64,000 nucleotides of DNA from Stenopsyche tienmushanensis (taxonomy: Eukaryota > Arthropoda > Insecta > Trichoptera > Stenopsychidae), in NCBI GenBank assembly GCA_008973525.1, contig WACJ01000114.1, positions 248,001-312,000 of the forward strand. Direction: 5' to 3'. Below the pieces are notes generated by a model. The model did not search any database. It worked only from the letters and a program-made list of their open reading frames with translations, and had not been told where the DNA came from. Within the stretch, counting starts at the first letter, position 1. Every line of letters begins with the position of its first letter. Shown one piece after another: positions 45,669 through 56,789 of this stretch. The position numbers and the translations under genes were made by a program.

Positions 45669-47573
45669 AATCTACCCTTTAAAAAGAAAAACAGAAAACT
45701 GACAGGCTTGCACGACAGCTCTCTGACTTTCTATTATCGTTATACTATTTGCAATTCTGTAAAAAAAAATCCTTTTGAGCAATTAATTTAACCTTGCCTT
45801 TCTCCTATGTAGGTTTTTTCTACGATCCGATAGTGAACGGACCCAAGAAGACCGTCCGTTTAAAAGTGTAATCCCTCACTACCACATTACAATTGCAATA
45901 TTGAAAGAGCCCTTAAAATTATTTGAATGATAAGCAGAGGGTGTTCATCATCATTCTTATTAATGGTTGCAATTACTACTATATTTATATGCTATTTTTA
46001 TGGATGCATTATATGAAGAAATCACATTACACTAATTTTAAAAACGACCACTCTTAAAGCTGCACATAAAGGCTCTCAACGGCACAATATCGCACCCATC
46101 ACTACATATGAGGCTTCACTTAATGCGATAGCAGCATTAATTTCACCCATATAAACGACAATAGCATTAAGTAAATCGTTTTGCACGTGAATGACTACTT
46201 TTAAAAGTCATAATTGACACTTCTTAGCATTAAACTAATTAACACTGGTCGGTTGAAGCTCTGGTATGTGTTGGAATCTATCGTTCCACATTCAATTTAA
46301 ATGTGGTGTAATTCTTTGATTGAATGGAGTTGTAATTCAAATAATCTTTAAAGATTGGATGATCTGATTTAATTTGCGATAACGTATTTTGCAACCACAT
46401 GTTCTAATCGGAATGGAATGATTCGACATGTATAATGGAAGTATCTGCTTGTATCGAAATTGACAGGATTTGTATTATATATCTTGCGTTCTCCCTCGTC
46501 TGAGGTTTAAATATGAATTATTGAAATAGAACCGCTTGGAAACAGGCAGAACGGAATGTTATTGAAGCATTTCAACTGTTTCAAGGGTTGACTTCGACAA
46601 TTTGATCGGATGGACGTCGAAACTACGTCGCAAATCTATCTACCAAAGGCAAGCAAATATCCATGAAATATTAATGATCAGGGAAAACTAACAACTACAC
46701 AAATACGCTATTCTAACCATCTAATTGCAAGCATCTTTGGGGTGGTGGTTAGTAACGCGAATTGTGCATATATTTTAAAACTTTCTATCAAATCGCCTTG
46801 GTCCTTAATGTGCTTAGGAAGATTATCGCAATTCTTGTCGATCATATGAATTGTTTTTCTATTAGGATTGATTGATTGCCTTCATTCAATATTATCAATT
46901 GGTGTCAATTATTAACGCTTCTGTAGCGAAGCATACGTATTAATATCTCACAGCTAGAGGTAATAACACTCTAATATTGTAATCAATACAACGACCCCAT
47001 TAAATAGTAACGAGAAAATCAAATAGGTTTACAATATTAGATCCTTCCTAATGTAATCCATTATTTTTGCACGCTCTGGTTTGAATCCAGTTTGTGTCTA
47101 GATACACTGAAGAAAGTATTTTTGTACATTTATTTTATGGGAAAAACATAGTGAAACGCGAAACTAACGAACGACACGCACTTAAACCTTTTTTATGCGG
47201 TAGATGCGTTCCGTGAAAAATCGCACAAAAAAAACTATGACTTACACAAAAAAATTGAAGATGCATTCCATGGGTTTTAAAAATCGCATAACTTTGAAAT
47301 AGCTATATAAAATATATACACAATCGCATAAAAAAAGTTAATGAAAAAGAGGAAAACAATAAGTAAATTAAAAAATAAGATTTTTGGTAAAATTTAAAGG
47401 ACGTCTTACATCATTGGTAAAATTTTAAGGATATCTGACATCTGGCATCTCAAATGCCAGACATCCACTAGAGAAATATTAATTATTTTAATTACAAACT
47501 ATCATCGCTGTATAATTCATAATTAGTAAAGATTTCACTATTGTCGCTAACTCAAAATAAAAAAAATGTCATG
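45669..47573. other. Unassigned AT-rich stretch
   Basis: 47081-47140 resembles 33359-33400 (CCAGTTTGTGTCTAGATACA with TGAAGA), perhaps a mariner scrap. CGCATAACTTTGAAAT near 47284 recurs as CGCATAACTTCGAAAT near 47913. No gene seen. Confidence 0.4.
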
Positions 47574-47707
47574 AATCTTGATGTGTCATATCTGATGACG
47601 GATATAGGGGATCTCCATAGGAGATCTTACTTGGGAAATAATTTAATGTGGTGGTTTCCCGTTGCCTTCCACACATGGTAAAGTAAGGATAGGATTATTT
47701 GAAAAAT
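47574..47707. repeat. Dispersed repeat, copy 2 (inverse of 6404-6540)
   Basis: GGGGATCTCCATAGGAGATC, AATTTAATGTGGTGGTTTCC and TGGTAAAGTAAGGATAGGAT are the reverse complement of the copy at 6404-6540. Confidence 0.75.
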
Positions 47708-48643
47708 GCCCAAAAAAACAAACTCATTTTTTTTCAAAAATCTATACCAGAATAAAGGGCGTGGTCGTAATTCAGCGATAGCAGATGCAATATAATTTAC
47801 ACAGTCTCAAATTATAGTTGGTTTCCAAATTTTGGTAAATGTTGATGATTTATTTCCTATTTTATCCAAAATATATATAAATAAATAATTAAAAAAATTG
47901 CTTTAAAAAAACCGCATAACTTCGAAATCGCACAAAAAAAGTATTTGACATCGTATGCTGGGTTTTCTTGATCAGGGTTTGAACAACCATCAAAGTAATT
48001 TATGGAACAACCCTAACAATAAACAGATGCTTTTTTTTGGTTTAGATGCTTTAAATCGGGCGACAAAAAAAATACAATATACCCCCTAAAACAGAACGAT
48101 CCATAAAATTTCGATGAAGATATGCTGCGAATGAATTGAATTGAAAATTTGTGGCAGAAACTATCATCTCCAATATAAACCGTTCACGTATTTTAAAATT
48201 GGTTAAGTGAGCATCATAGGTATTTGAGTGCCGCACAAACTGTCTGCGAATTACAAAACAGAGCGACACAACATATATGTTTCATTGTTGTCAATACAAA
48301 GAACGTAAATTTTTTTCCTGTGAATTATCACCGAAAAGGAGATATAATTATGATAATGTAAAATAAAATGACTAAACTCTAGGATAGATGAATTCACAAA
48401 TGAATTGGATTCGTATTTTTAGTTGAAATTTCTATTGAATACGTATGTTAAAAACGCAATGAATTTCGCCATGGTGTCTTGAATTTTCCCTGATTTCCCA
48501 TTAGCTACTCATTTTTGGTTCCAGATGACATTGTTTATGTTCCTCGTTTTATGGTGAGTAAAGGATATTTTACCTAAAGATCTAGTGTTTTATATGAGAA
48601 AAACCTTGATAATCAACAGCTTAAAATCTATTATATTGCTTAA

Positions 48644-49207
48644 CCCTTTGCGGTTGTTTGGTTGTTCCACACTCGCCATACAAAACACCGTGGCGAGTCA
48701 GTCGCCTTTTGAGAGTGAAGAAATCGACAAGCTTCGGAGACACTTCGCAGAATTCCAAATAAAGCTTTACAAATTACGTTTAAATGTAATTAGGTATTCT
48801 TGCTTGTTAAGATATTTCAAAATAATACGCTAAGAAAGTCACCGAAAGAAGTGTAGTCGAAAGTCAGACTGTATATTGGAGACTGCTTTCAAGGATACCA
48901 CACAATGGAAAATATAAAATATAATTTTTAAATAAAAACATGTTATTGAAACACATTATTGTCTAAACCAGCGGTTCTTAAACTTATGTAGTCTGCGGAC
49001 CCCTTCTTCAGCAAAATTTCTTTCGCGGACCCCCTCAAAGTTTTTTTGACGGACTTCTGATTTAATTTTTCAAACAAACAAATATTTCTTGATCAAAATA
49101 GATCTTCTTACAATGTTTTCTGTAAATAATTCGACGAAAATATCAAGTTATGTATCAGTGCTCTTTTAATGGAAATTAATTTCGACCATTAATACGCCTG
49201 CAAAGGG
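48644..49207. mobile_element. piggyBac-type miniature element P3 (564 bp)
   Basis: TTAA at 48640-48643 and 49208-49211; ends CCCTTTGCGGTTG and (inverted) CCCTTTGCAGGCG. Within it, from about 48970, CAGCGGTTCTTAAACTTATG then TAGTCTGCGGACCCC resembles the left end of a Charlie-type hAT element, suggesting a nested fragment; no matching right end was seen. Confidence 0.85.
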
Positions 49208-49211
49208 TTAA

Positions 49212-50132
49212 TAGTCAAATGTTAATTCTGCAATACCTTTTAAAATAAAGACGGATTACAAAAAATAAGTATAATACCCTTATTAGTATGTAAACAACGG
49301 CGTTTAGCTTACGAGGAAATCCACTGACGATTTAAAACGGCTAGTGGATTTAAATCACAGTTAACACTTTAATCGTGTTTATCAGAGCGAAAAATTTAAT
49401 GGATACATATATAATATAATAACACATCATTCAATATAATAGTTTGTCGTATTATATTTATGAAAATGAATTATAAACAGGATATTTTTTTACTTTATTT
49501 TTTTGCAATATTGCTCATTATATTCACCAGATTTGGAATATTTTATAAATCAAAATCAAAGACATTTCTTCGTCAAACTATAATTCATAAACTACAAATA
49601 TTTTTTGATAACATTTCGATTAAATATCATAGGTAACATTAGGTAACTTAGTCTGGTGACACCCGGTATATTTTCATCCATGGTGATACATTTTTATGTA
49701 TCAAGCTCATTTGAATATTTACTTTAAAAATGTATAATGCTGTAATATACTTTAAAATAAGCATATAAATATGTGTTTTGCAAACAAGATTTTTGGATCA
49801 TATGCAAGTAAAATATGTGCAAAATATCATGCATACTAAATGTACATCCGCTCTGTTCCTTGTCGAACTTTGTTCTTGAATATTTTATGTAACTTTATAT
49901 TTTCAGAAAAATATGATACATGTCAATGTTGACGGTTCTACTCCAATATTTATTTGATGTTTTCATATATTTGATATTATGACATATTAAAATTCATAAA
50001 ATAAAAAAGCTTCACTTTGTTTAAAAATTACAGCATGAAATATACATGTATTTGCTCTTAATAAAATAGATATCTTCGCAAATTATTCATACGATATGTG
50101 AGCGAAAAAATGGTTGTTGCTCGGTCGATGTA
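49212..50132. other. Unassigned AT-rich stretch
   Basis: No recognisable gene, RNA or delimited element. Confidence 0.45.
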
Positions 50133-50686
50133 CGGCAGACCCGCGATAATCCAACAAACGTTTCGCAAGACGTGTCGGATTGTCGAATTTGTCGGACTAT
50201 AGACCCTATAGGACCCTGGCCGCTAAATAATGCAAGATTTCGTTTTATGGAATTAACATCATAAACACAATGATCATAGCAGTTATAAAAAATAAAAACC
50301 TTTTACCGTCATCACACGTATTTCATGACGATTGTTGAAGTGTTCCAATCATCCCTTACTACAAGTGTCAATAGGTATTTTTCTCTTAAATTGAAGATAC
50401 ACCAAGTCATTTGAAAGTTCGGTTTTGTATATTTTATGGTATTTAATCCTTAAAGGAGTACTATCCCAGGGTCTGGGACCACTATTCAGAAAAGGCACTC
50501 TTGTACATTGAGCTCGAAGACAGACAGAGACACAGAGAGAACGTAGCGCAGTTCGAGAGACAGAGACGAAGAGCTTTTCCGCATACATCACACGATTGTA
50601 TAGATCAGCGGTTCTTAAACAGGGGTCGGACGGGGTGAGATGTCGGACTACAGGGGTGCCGGATTATACTGGGGCCGGACTACTGC
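50133..50686 (-). mobile_element. Second Tigger-like family, copy 2, with repeat S inserted
   Basis: Left CCCGCGATAATCCAACAAACG and right CGGACTACAGGGGTGCCGGA then TTATACTGGGGCCGGACTAC match copy 1 (39151-39715). The interior is interrupted at 50440-50608 by repeat S, followed by CAGCGGTTCTTAAAC, a hAT-end-like scrap. The minus strand of the left half keeps only a decayed transposase trace. Confidence 0.7.
50440..50608. repeat. Dispersed repeat S, copy 2
   Basis: About 170 bp matching 37278-37465 (ACTATTCAGAAAAGGCACTC; ACGTAGCGCAGTTCGAGAGA; GATTGTATAGATC). The short frame at 50349-50591 is a by-product. Confidence 0.7.
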
Positions 50687-51418
50687 GTGTCTATCTGTTT
50701 GTTTGGTATACATTTATATAATCTATTTGATACATGAACTTAATACAATAATTCTTGGATTTTAGATGTGGTATCCTGCTTTAAATATAAGTATAAATAC
50801 AAATATCAAGTATTATTATATTGAATTATCATCAAATATACAATAGAAAATAAAGACAGCGCGTCATTGATTTTCAAACTGATATAAATAATGTATTAAA
50901 TAGTTCTACGGATATTTAATCATTTATAACAGGCTATAAACCATGAAAGAGTTTATGTCTAATAAGTCCTTATAATATTGTAAAATTGTAACAAAATATG
51001 CTGTATAAAAACGATATTATTTAATTACCCATTCTAAGAATTTCGGAGAAATAATCGACTTTGCAAACTGATGATTTAGTTTCAGTTTTCTGTCAAGTGT
51101 CATTTTTGTAGTACAAATGGTGCGGTCGAGTGGCGATGTGTTTAATCACATATCAAATTTAACATCCCAGGTTTTATGGCTGTACTGCGTGAAAGTAATA
51201 CGTTTGAGCTCATTTCTTCAGTACAGGATTTTATTTTAGAGAAAGGCAATAAATGTTGAATTTATATATGCATAAAATAAAATAGCTATGGAGTATTTCT
51301 GTAGTATTCGGAGACGATAGGCAAAATTTTAACACTTCACGATTCGGACTACGCTTTTTCACATTTTTGAAGTTCATTACCAACCATTTGGATAAGGTTT
51401 TTCATGGCGTATATATAT

Positions 51419-52325
51419 TTTTAAAAATATGGTCGCCAGCCATACCTACTGTAGATTTGAACTAGGGGTCCCAAATATTCGTAAAATCAATTATTCAAAT
51501 ATCGAATGTGAAATTGGTAAAATATTCGAATATTCGAGTATTCGAATATTTTATATATATAATGTAGACGAGGGTAATTCAAATATAACCCGGAATTTTT
51601 CATTAGTGTTATTATATAAAAATATAAATGAAGCATCTTATTTTTCTATAAAGTTCCCTTCATTAGAAACAAATTTATCCCCATTTTATTCCAATTTAGG
51701 AAGGAAGGTTCTTGATCCCATCACACAAAGAGGACGAGATGTATCATCTTCTGTTGCGCAACACGTTTTCTCATAGACAAAGGCTAGAAATCAAGTGAAA
51801 TTTTGAGGTTTTTGGTTTCAACGAAATCAAAAGGATCAGAATTTTATTTACTTTTCAGCAATACATATTTTTTAAAAAAGTGCATTGAACGTTTCTACTT
51901 TTAAGCTTGACCGTAATTTCATTTTTATTGAGCTTGCTCTTGAAAAAACCCTCTCAGTTGTCGTTGAGTTTGGTTTTATCGACAGTATCTAAAATATCAC
52001 CCTTTTTTTGGCATGATCGATATTTTTGAATAGTTTTTCAATAAATTTTACACAAATTCAATAAAATAATTTCAATAAACTTGGCACTTTTTTGCATTTC
52101 TTTGTTGCTATTTCGATTGACAGAAGAACATCAAGGAATTTTCTTAAAAAATATATAACGAATAATATTCGATTAATTTTACAGATATTCGAATATACGA
52201 ATATTGGAAAACGGGCAAATATATTCGAATATCGAATATTCGATTGGGACCCCTAATTTGAACCCAAGATGATTGAGTTACGAGTTCAACCACTCAACTG
52301 CGGGACTACCTGCAGGTAAATATGG
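51419..52325 (-). repeat. tRNA-like (SINE or tRNA-pseudogene) sequence split by a hAT element
   Basis: Removing the hAT element (51463-52255) and one copy of its duplication leaves a minus-strand sequence with an A-box-like GCAGTTGAGTGGTTGAAC and, about 40 nt on, a B-box-like GGGTTCAAATCTA. The spacing fits a tRNA-derived polymerase III promoter. The stems pair poorly, so a degenerate SINE head or tRNA pseudogene is more likely than a working tRNA. Confidence 0.5.
51463..52255 (-). mobile_element. hAT element (793 bp) with exact 8-bp duplication
   Basis: Target duplication ATTTGAAC at 51455-51462 and 52256-52263. The ends start TAGGGGTCCCAA and carry several copies of ATTCGAATATTCG subterminally on both sides. 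The minus strand retains a transposase C-terminal trace, TERVFSRASSIKMKLRSSLK then VETFNALF (about 51960-51885), the hAT dimerisation helix, interrupted afterwards. The rest of the transposase is lost. The plus frame at 51429-51776 crosses the left end and is not a gene. Confidence 0.9.
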
Positions 52326-53054
52326 GATTTATAATTTTCTTGAATAGTGGCAAAAGGTATAGAATTAATAATACAGCTAATATTTACAGTCGATCTTCAT
52401 ATGAAAATGGATTTTCAAATAGCGCACCGCTTATTTGTTTCGTTCATTTGTCCGTAGGAACGACAAAAAACACAAACGATGTTGAGTGCGTTTATCAGTG
52501 ATCGTAATTTTTTTTGATATTATGTTTACATAAGTAAATAAGATATATTCTCAACTGCTTCGACCCGACGTGCTTTATATATTTTTGCATGATAAAATTA
52601 GAATACAAGATTCAAACGACAATAAAAATATCCTGAAGAGTCTTTGCTTATTTTGAATTATTTTTATCAATATAAATTATTTTTCACAATTATATATACT
52701 TACAAAGCAGCAAGCGAACTTTTGTGAAAATTTACTCAGGTCGAGATTGCCTTCAATAGACAACATTTTCCAGAATTTAATAAATGACTCTTCCAGCTGG
52801 CAAAGCAGAAAATTCATCGAATTTATTCTTCAATGCTATATTAAATTTTATAACGCCGATTTTCAATTATCAATCTACGTTTATATCCTAAATTATAATT
52901 TATTTAAGTACAAATGAATTGATAAAATGTCGACAACGTTATTCTAGACTGAGTTCAAAAATGTTATGGAAAGATCCTTGGCCAAAATAAATGTTAGGAA
53001 CGTAACCGAAACCAAAAGTGATTATTAATATAACACCGTTCATCGCAACTTCCA
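52326..53054. other. Unassigned AT-rich stretch
   Basis: No recognisable gene or delimited element. Confidence 0.4.
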
Positions 53055-53727
53055 TTGAGTTTCCTATACAATATTTTTTCCATAGTGTACTACGGAGACG
53101 TCAAACTAAAAATCAGTCCAAATCCAATTCAATCAGTTCAAATTCAGTCATTAGCGAGAGTACGCGCTTTTTGCTATCAAGCTCCTATCGGATATTGCTT
53201 TCAAGCCCCTATCGGATATACAGCATCAAGAAACGACTTACAATTATTAAAATACCTGGTATCCTTTGAAAATATAAACCAAACAATAGCCAAAGTTGTC
53301 ATGAAAAAAATACTGGGCCATTTATGGTACTTGTCGGAAGAGTTGATGTCTTTTGAATTTTTTGACGACGAACTTTCAGTTCAAGATAAGAAAAATATGG
53401 TAGATGTACTAAGAATCGAAGGCGTAGAAGATTGCTCGAAAAGAAAAAGCATTGATGTCGAACACATCACCGAAAAAAAGCATAGAAGACTTTGTGACTA
53501 GCAACTCTACGATTTTTCTAGATACTGCGTAACTCATCACAGTTTTTGAATAAATATGTTGAAACATTTACGTTGTAAATGATATTGCTGAGCGTGGTGT
53601 TGCCTTAATGAAGGAATATAATAAATTGATGACAATCGACGAAGAGCAAAAGCAATATTTGCTTTTATTAGTAAAATCTTACAGAGAGAAATATCCTGAT
53701 GCAAAAAAATCAACACTTGTATCCTGA
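53055..53727 (+). pseudogene. Unclassified repeat-type protein, frameshifted C-terminal part
   Basis: The first frame (to 53501) includes LARVRAFCYQAPIGY, KVVMKKILGHLWYLSEELMS then FEFFDDELSVQDKKNMVDVL, ending CD-stop. A +1 shift gives DFVTSNSTIFLDTA, and a further shift gives, from 53569, YVVNDIAERGVALMKEYNKL and MTIDEEQKQYLLLLVKSYRE, ending at 53727. The HLWYLSEE/FFDD and VNDxAERG/EEQKQ blocks recall a multi-copy arthropod protein family that I associate with repeats, but whose enzymatic class I cannot name. At least two frameshifts make it a pseudogene. No termini were found. A CATCAAGC/TATCAAGC direct duplication (QAPIGY twice) lies near 53177-53220. Confidence 0.55.
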
Positions 53728-54664
53728 ACATTTATGAGTTTAGTATTAAAAGGGTATCCTTATTTGCAATCTAAACATTAATTTTACATGTAAATGTTTT
53801 GTATTAATAAATACAAGTTAGTGATTAAAACTATATATGTGAAATAGTTTTATAGGGACCGGTGGAATATTCGAAAAAAAATTGTTTTGACCCAAATAAG
53901 GACCATCCTAATGAACATATTCTTTGAGCATTTTCTTAGATCGCTTGATTTAAGTGCGCCTTCTGCACTTAGAGGTAAATCCGCCACTGGTACATAAATA
54001 AAAAAGGACAATTTACAAGCTTATACGAAATGCTTCGAAAAACATTGCATATCACACAGCTAAAGAATCAGATCAAAACAAACAAAGAATTTATTGATAC
54101 TAGACTTCTGAGAATTGAGTTCATTCATAGGATTCATCCGAAAACCAAACAAAAATGAAAATTTCTTACCTTAATGCGTTTTTTAAAATCCGTTCTAATT
54201 TTTGAAAGAAATATATTTCTTGTGTTCGATTTTTCACGACGAGTAGACAATGAAGGCTATGTTGTTACACTCATAAATAATAAATAAAGTTCGGTGTAGT
54301 TTATGTGTAATTACTAGAAAGTTTACGACACAACAAAGCATTTTTTTTTCAAAGACCATTTTAAACCATAATACTGAGAGCTATTGCATAAATAAACACG
54401 TAGGAACATAAAAGTATATTGAGTCTAATACTGAAGAAAAAATACATTCGTATTCTATGCTAACAGATAGAGAGTTATCGAACGATATGCCAAGTTATTG
54501 TTTTAATAGCATTGCAGGTGCAAATATTTATTTCGATTTTATATAACAACGATAATTGCTTTAGAGTATTCTAGCATGTGGTGAATTTATATGGATTCAT
54601 TGCATTGCATAAAAATATTAACGATAATGGATATGAATGACTTTTGCTTCATTCAAGCGATGTA
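53728..54664. other. Unassigned AT-rich stretch
   Basis: No recognisable gene. At 53970-53990 a GGTAAATCCGCCACTGG piece may be part of a repeat. Confidence 0.4.
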
Positions 54665-55255
54665 CGAGGGTCATCCAGGAAGTAAGGTTACTTGGTTTTT
54701 TAATGAAATTCACAAATAAATGAAACCATTTTTCAACGTAATTGCTGTTGAGATCAAGACATTTTTGTAGTCAGTGTCATAAATGTCCGCCACCAGCTCT
54801 TTTGGGATAATGAGGTGTAGTCATACACTCATGGCTCATTCCTCGTCACGATAGAATCCAGAAAAGCTTCCCCCTCTTGTGCAAAATTATCCAAAAAATC
54901 ATGCGGGACTGTCACGCGATTTTGATGGTGCTCCGATGTTAGAATTCTGGTAACCCATCTCGCACACAACTACTTATAACCAAGTTTTTTCGACACAATA
55001 TCACCGAGGAGACTTCAACTAATGCCAGATAATTCTTCGTGAAGCTCATCAAGCGCCACACGATGATCGTACTTGTTATTCAATTTTTTGTACGGCCTAA
55101 CCTACTTAGTGACATTGCCGACTCATCACATTACTATCATAAATTTCCACGAGCTTCCGATGAATATTCGCGGTGGTATTGTTCTACAATGTCAAAAAAA
55201 CGGATGAGCGTACGACGACCTCTCCATCGGAAGAATTTACTGTGACTGAACAAAA
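54665..55255 (-). pseudogene. mariner-superfamily transposase remnant
   Basis: The outer end at 54665 reads CGAGGGTCATCCAGGAAGTA then AGGTTAC, a mariner-type terminus. The minus strand carries LHEELSGISRSLLGDIVSKK, LGYK-stop-LCARWVTRILTSEHH and EEGEAFLDSIVTRNEP-stop-V, matching the helix-turn-helix tail and the start of the catalytic domain. The catalytic TGDETW is TRNEP-stop here, so it is dead. The right terminus was not found. Confidence 0.75.
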
Positions 55256-55381
55256 TGGCCGATAAACACACGGAACCAAACAAACTGGCCGTTAAGATCC
55301 TCCCTACACGTCATATCCATCAACTTTGAAACAAAAAATAACCCTAGCCTCAGGAACCCTTTGTTAGCTTACTTTCTAGAT

Positions 55382-55872
55382 CAGTCTTCTCCAACTGGTG
55401 GTCCGCGGATGTCAAATTTCAAAAAAATCAGTCAGTTTCCTTCTTAAAGGAAAACTTTTGCAAGGGACTCGGCTAAATGATTCACTCCAAAATAGTTCCA
55501 CGATCCAACTTAGCTATACTAGAACATTTTTTGGACAAGGAATGGATGACTAAACTCGCAAATATGGCAAACATATTTAGTCTACTTAATTACCTCAACG
55601 TTTCCTCCAGAGGTTTTGTACAAATATTTTTAAATTGAGAAATAAAGTCGATACATTTAAAAAGAAGCTGATTCTTTGGGACTGTCGCGGACAAGAGGAG
55701 GATTTAAAAAATTTTCCATTGTTGCAAGAATTTTTCATTGTTGCTGACATCGACAGGAAAGGTGTTTTAAATGTACCTTTCCTGAATACACTCGAAGGCA
55801 TTGGTAATACAATTTAATCACTAGCACCCTGAAAATGAGGGTCCACAAATGGAAAAAGTTTGGGGAACACTG
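55382..55872 (+). mobile_element. Charlie/ZBED-type hAT element, deleted (491 bp)
   Basis: The flanks TTCTAGAT and TTTTAGAT (7 of 8) and ends CAGTCTTCTCCAAC / (inverted) CAGTGTTCCCCAAAC. Plus-strand transposase pieces: EWMTKLANMANIFSLLNYLN then VSSRGFVQIFL, and NKVDTFKKKLILWDCRGQEE then DLKNFPLL. These match the LAYLADIFxxLNxLNxSLQG and FxxKLxLW...FP blocks of Charlie-like hAT proteins. A frame break separates them. The inner frame 55635-55817 is part of this remnant. Confidence 0.85.
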
Positions 55873-56248
55873 TTTTAGATGACTACTAATTACGATGATT
55901 AAAATTTCTATCATCTTTAATAGAGTTGAATTTCATACTAATTACGAATAAATTCTTGCTATATTTCTAAATTATGTAATAAAATCTGCATTTAACAAAA
56001 CAGAAGAATTAGAACGAATATACCAAGGCTTATTCGATAATCAACATCATCGTTGTCATCATGCCAATATATTGATAACTAAAATTATAGTAAAATATTT
56101 AAGATCACTGCTTTGATTTAGAAGCGAGTATTGTATAAGGGAAGCTCTTTGTTACATTCTGACGCTGAGAAAACAATATGATATGAGAGTGGACATTCAC
56201 GCTTGTTTTATTGACGTTGAAAGGGCTTTCTATAGAGCACAACATATA

Positions 56249-56787
56249 TTAGGGTGTCCCATAAGTTTCTTTCGTTTTCATATTAAGAAAAAAATTAACA
56301 ATAATTTGTATTACATCAAAATTTATTGAATAATATATGATCCATTCTGTTCTATTACCTTTCTCCATCTCTCTGGAAGCCTCATAATGCCTTCTTGCTA
56401 AAATTTGAAGTTGAATTGATCGTTTCACCTTGCTGAAGTAGCTCATAATAAACTACCCCCTTCCAGTCCCACCAAATGCATAGAAAAACTTTTTTTGGAT
56501 ATAGACCAGGTTTAGCTACAGTTAAAGCTTCTGTACCATTGGTCCAAGACCGTTTACATTGGATATTCTCATAGAGTATCCAACTTTCATCTCCAGTGAC
56601 AAGTCTCTTCAAAGGTTGGCTATTATGTCGTTGGAGAAGAAGATCGCATGTTGAAATACGCTGAAGTTTATTTGAGTCAGTCAGTTCATAAGGAAGACAC
56701 ACATCTGAACGATTGATGTAGCCCAATTTTGTCAGATGATGATTAGATCTGTGTTTATTTGCGAAAGAAACTTATGGGACAACCTAA
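56249..56787 (-). mobile_element. mariner element, internally deleted (539 bp)
   Basis: TA flanks (56247-56248, 56788-56789) and ~26-bp inverted ends (TTAGGGTGTCCCATAAGTTT / TTAGGTTGTCCCATAAGTTT). The minus strand keeps one long transposase piece (56726-56382): LPYELTDSNKLQRISTCDLL, LVTGDESWILYENI (first catalytic Asp), KPGLYPKKVFLCIWWDWKGV (second Asp region), then stops in the deletion. The N-terminal DNA-binding domain and third Asp are missing. The ends look intact, so it could be mobilised in trans. Confidence 0.92.
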
Positions 56788-56789
56788 TA

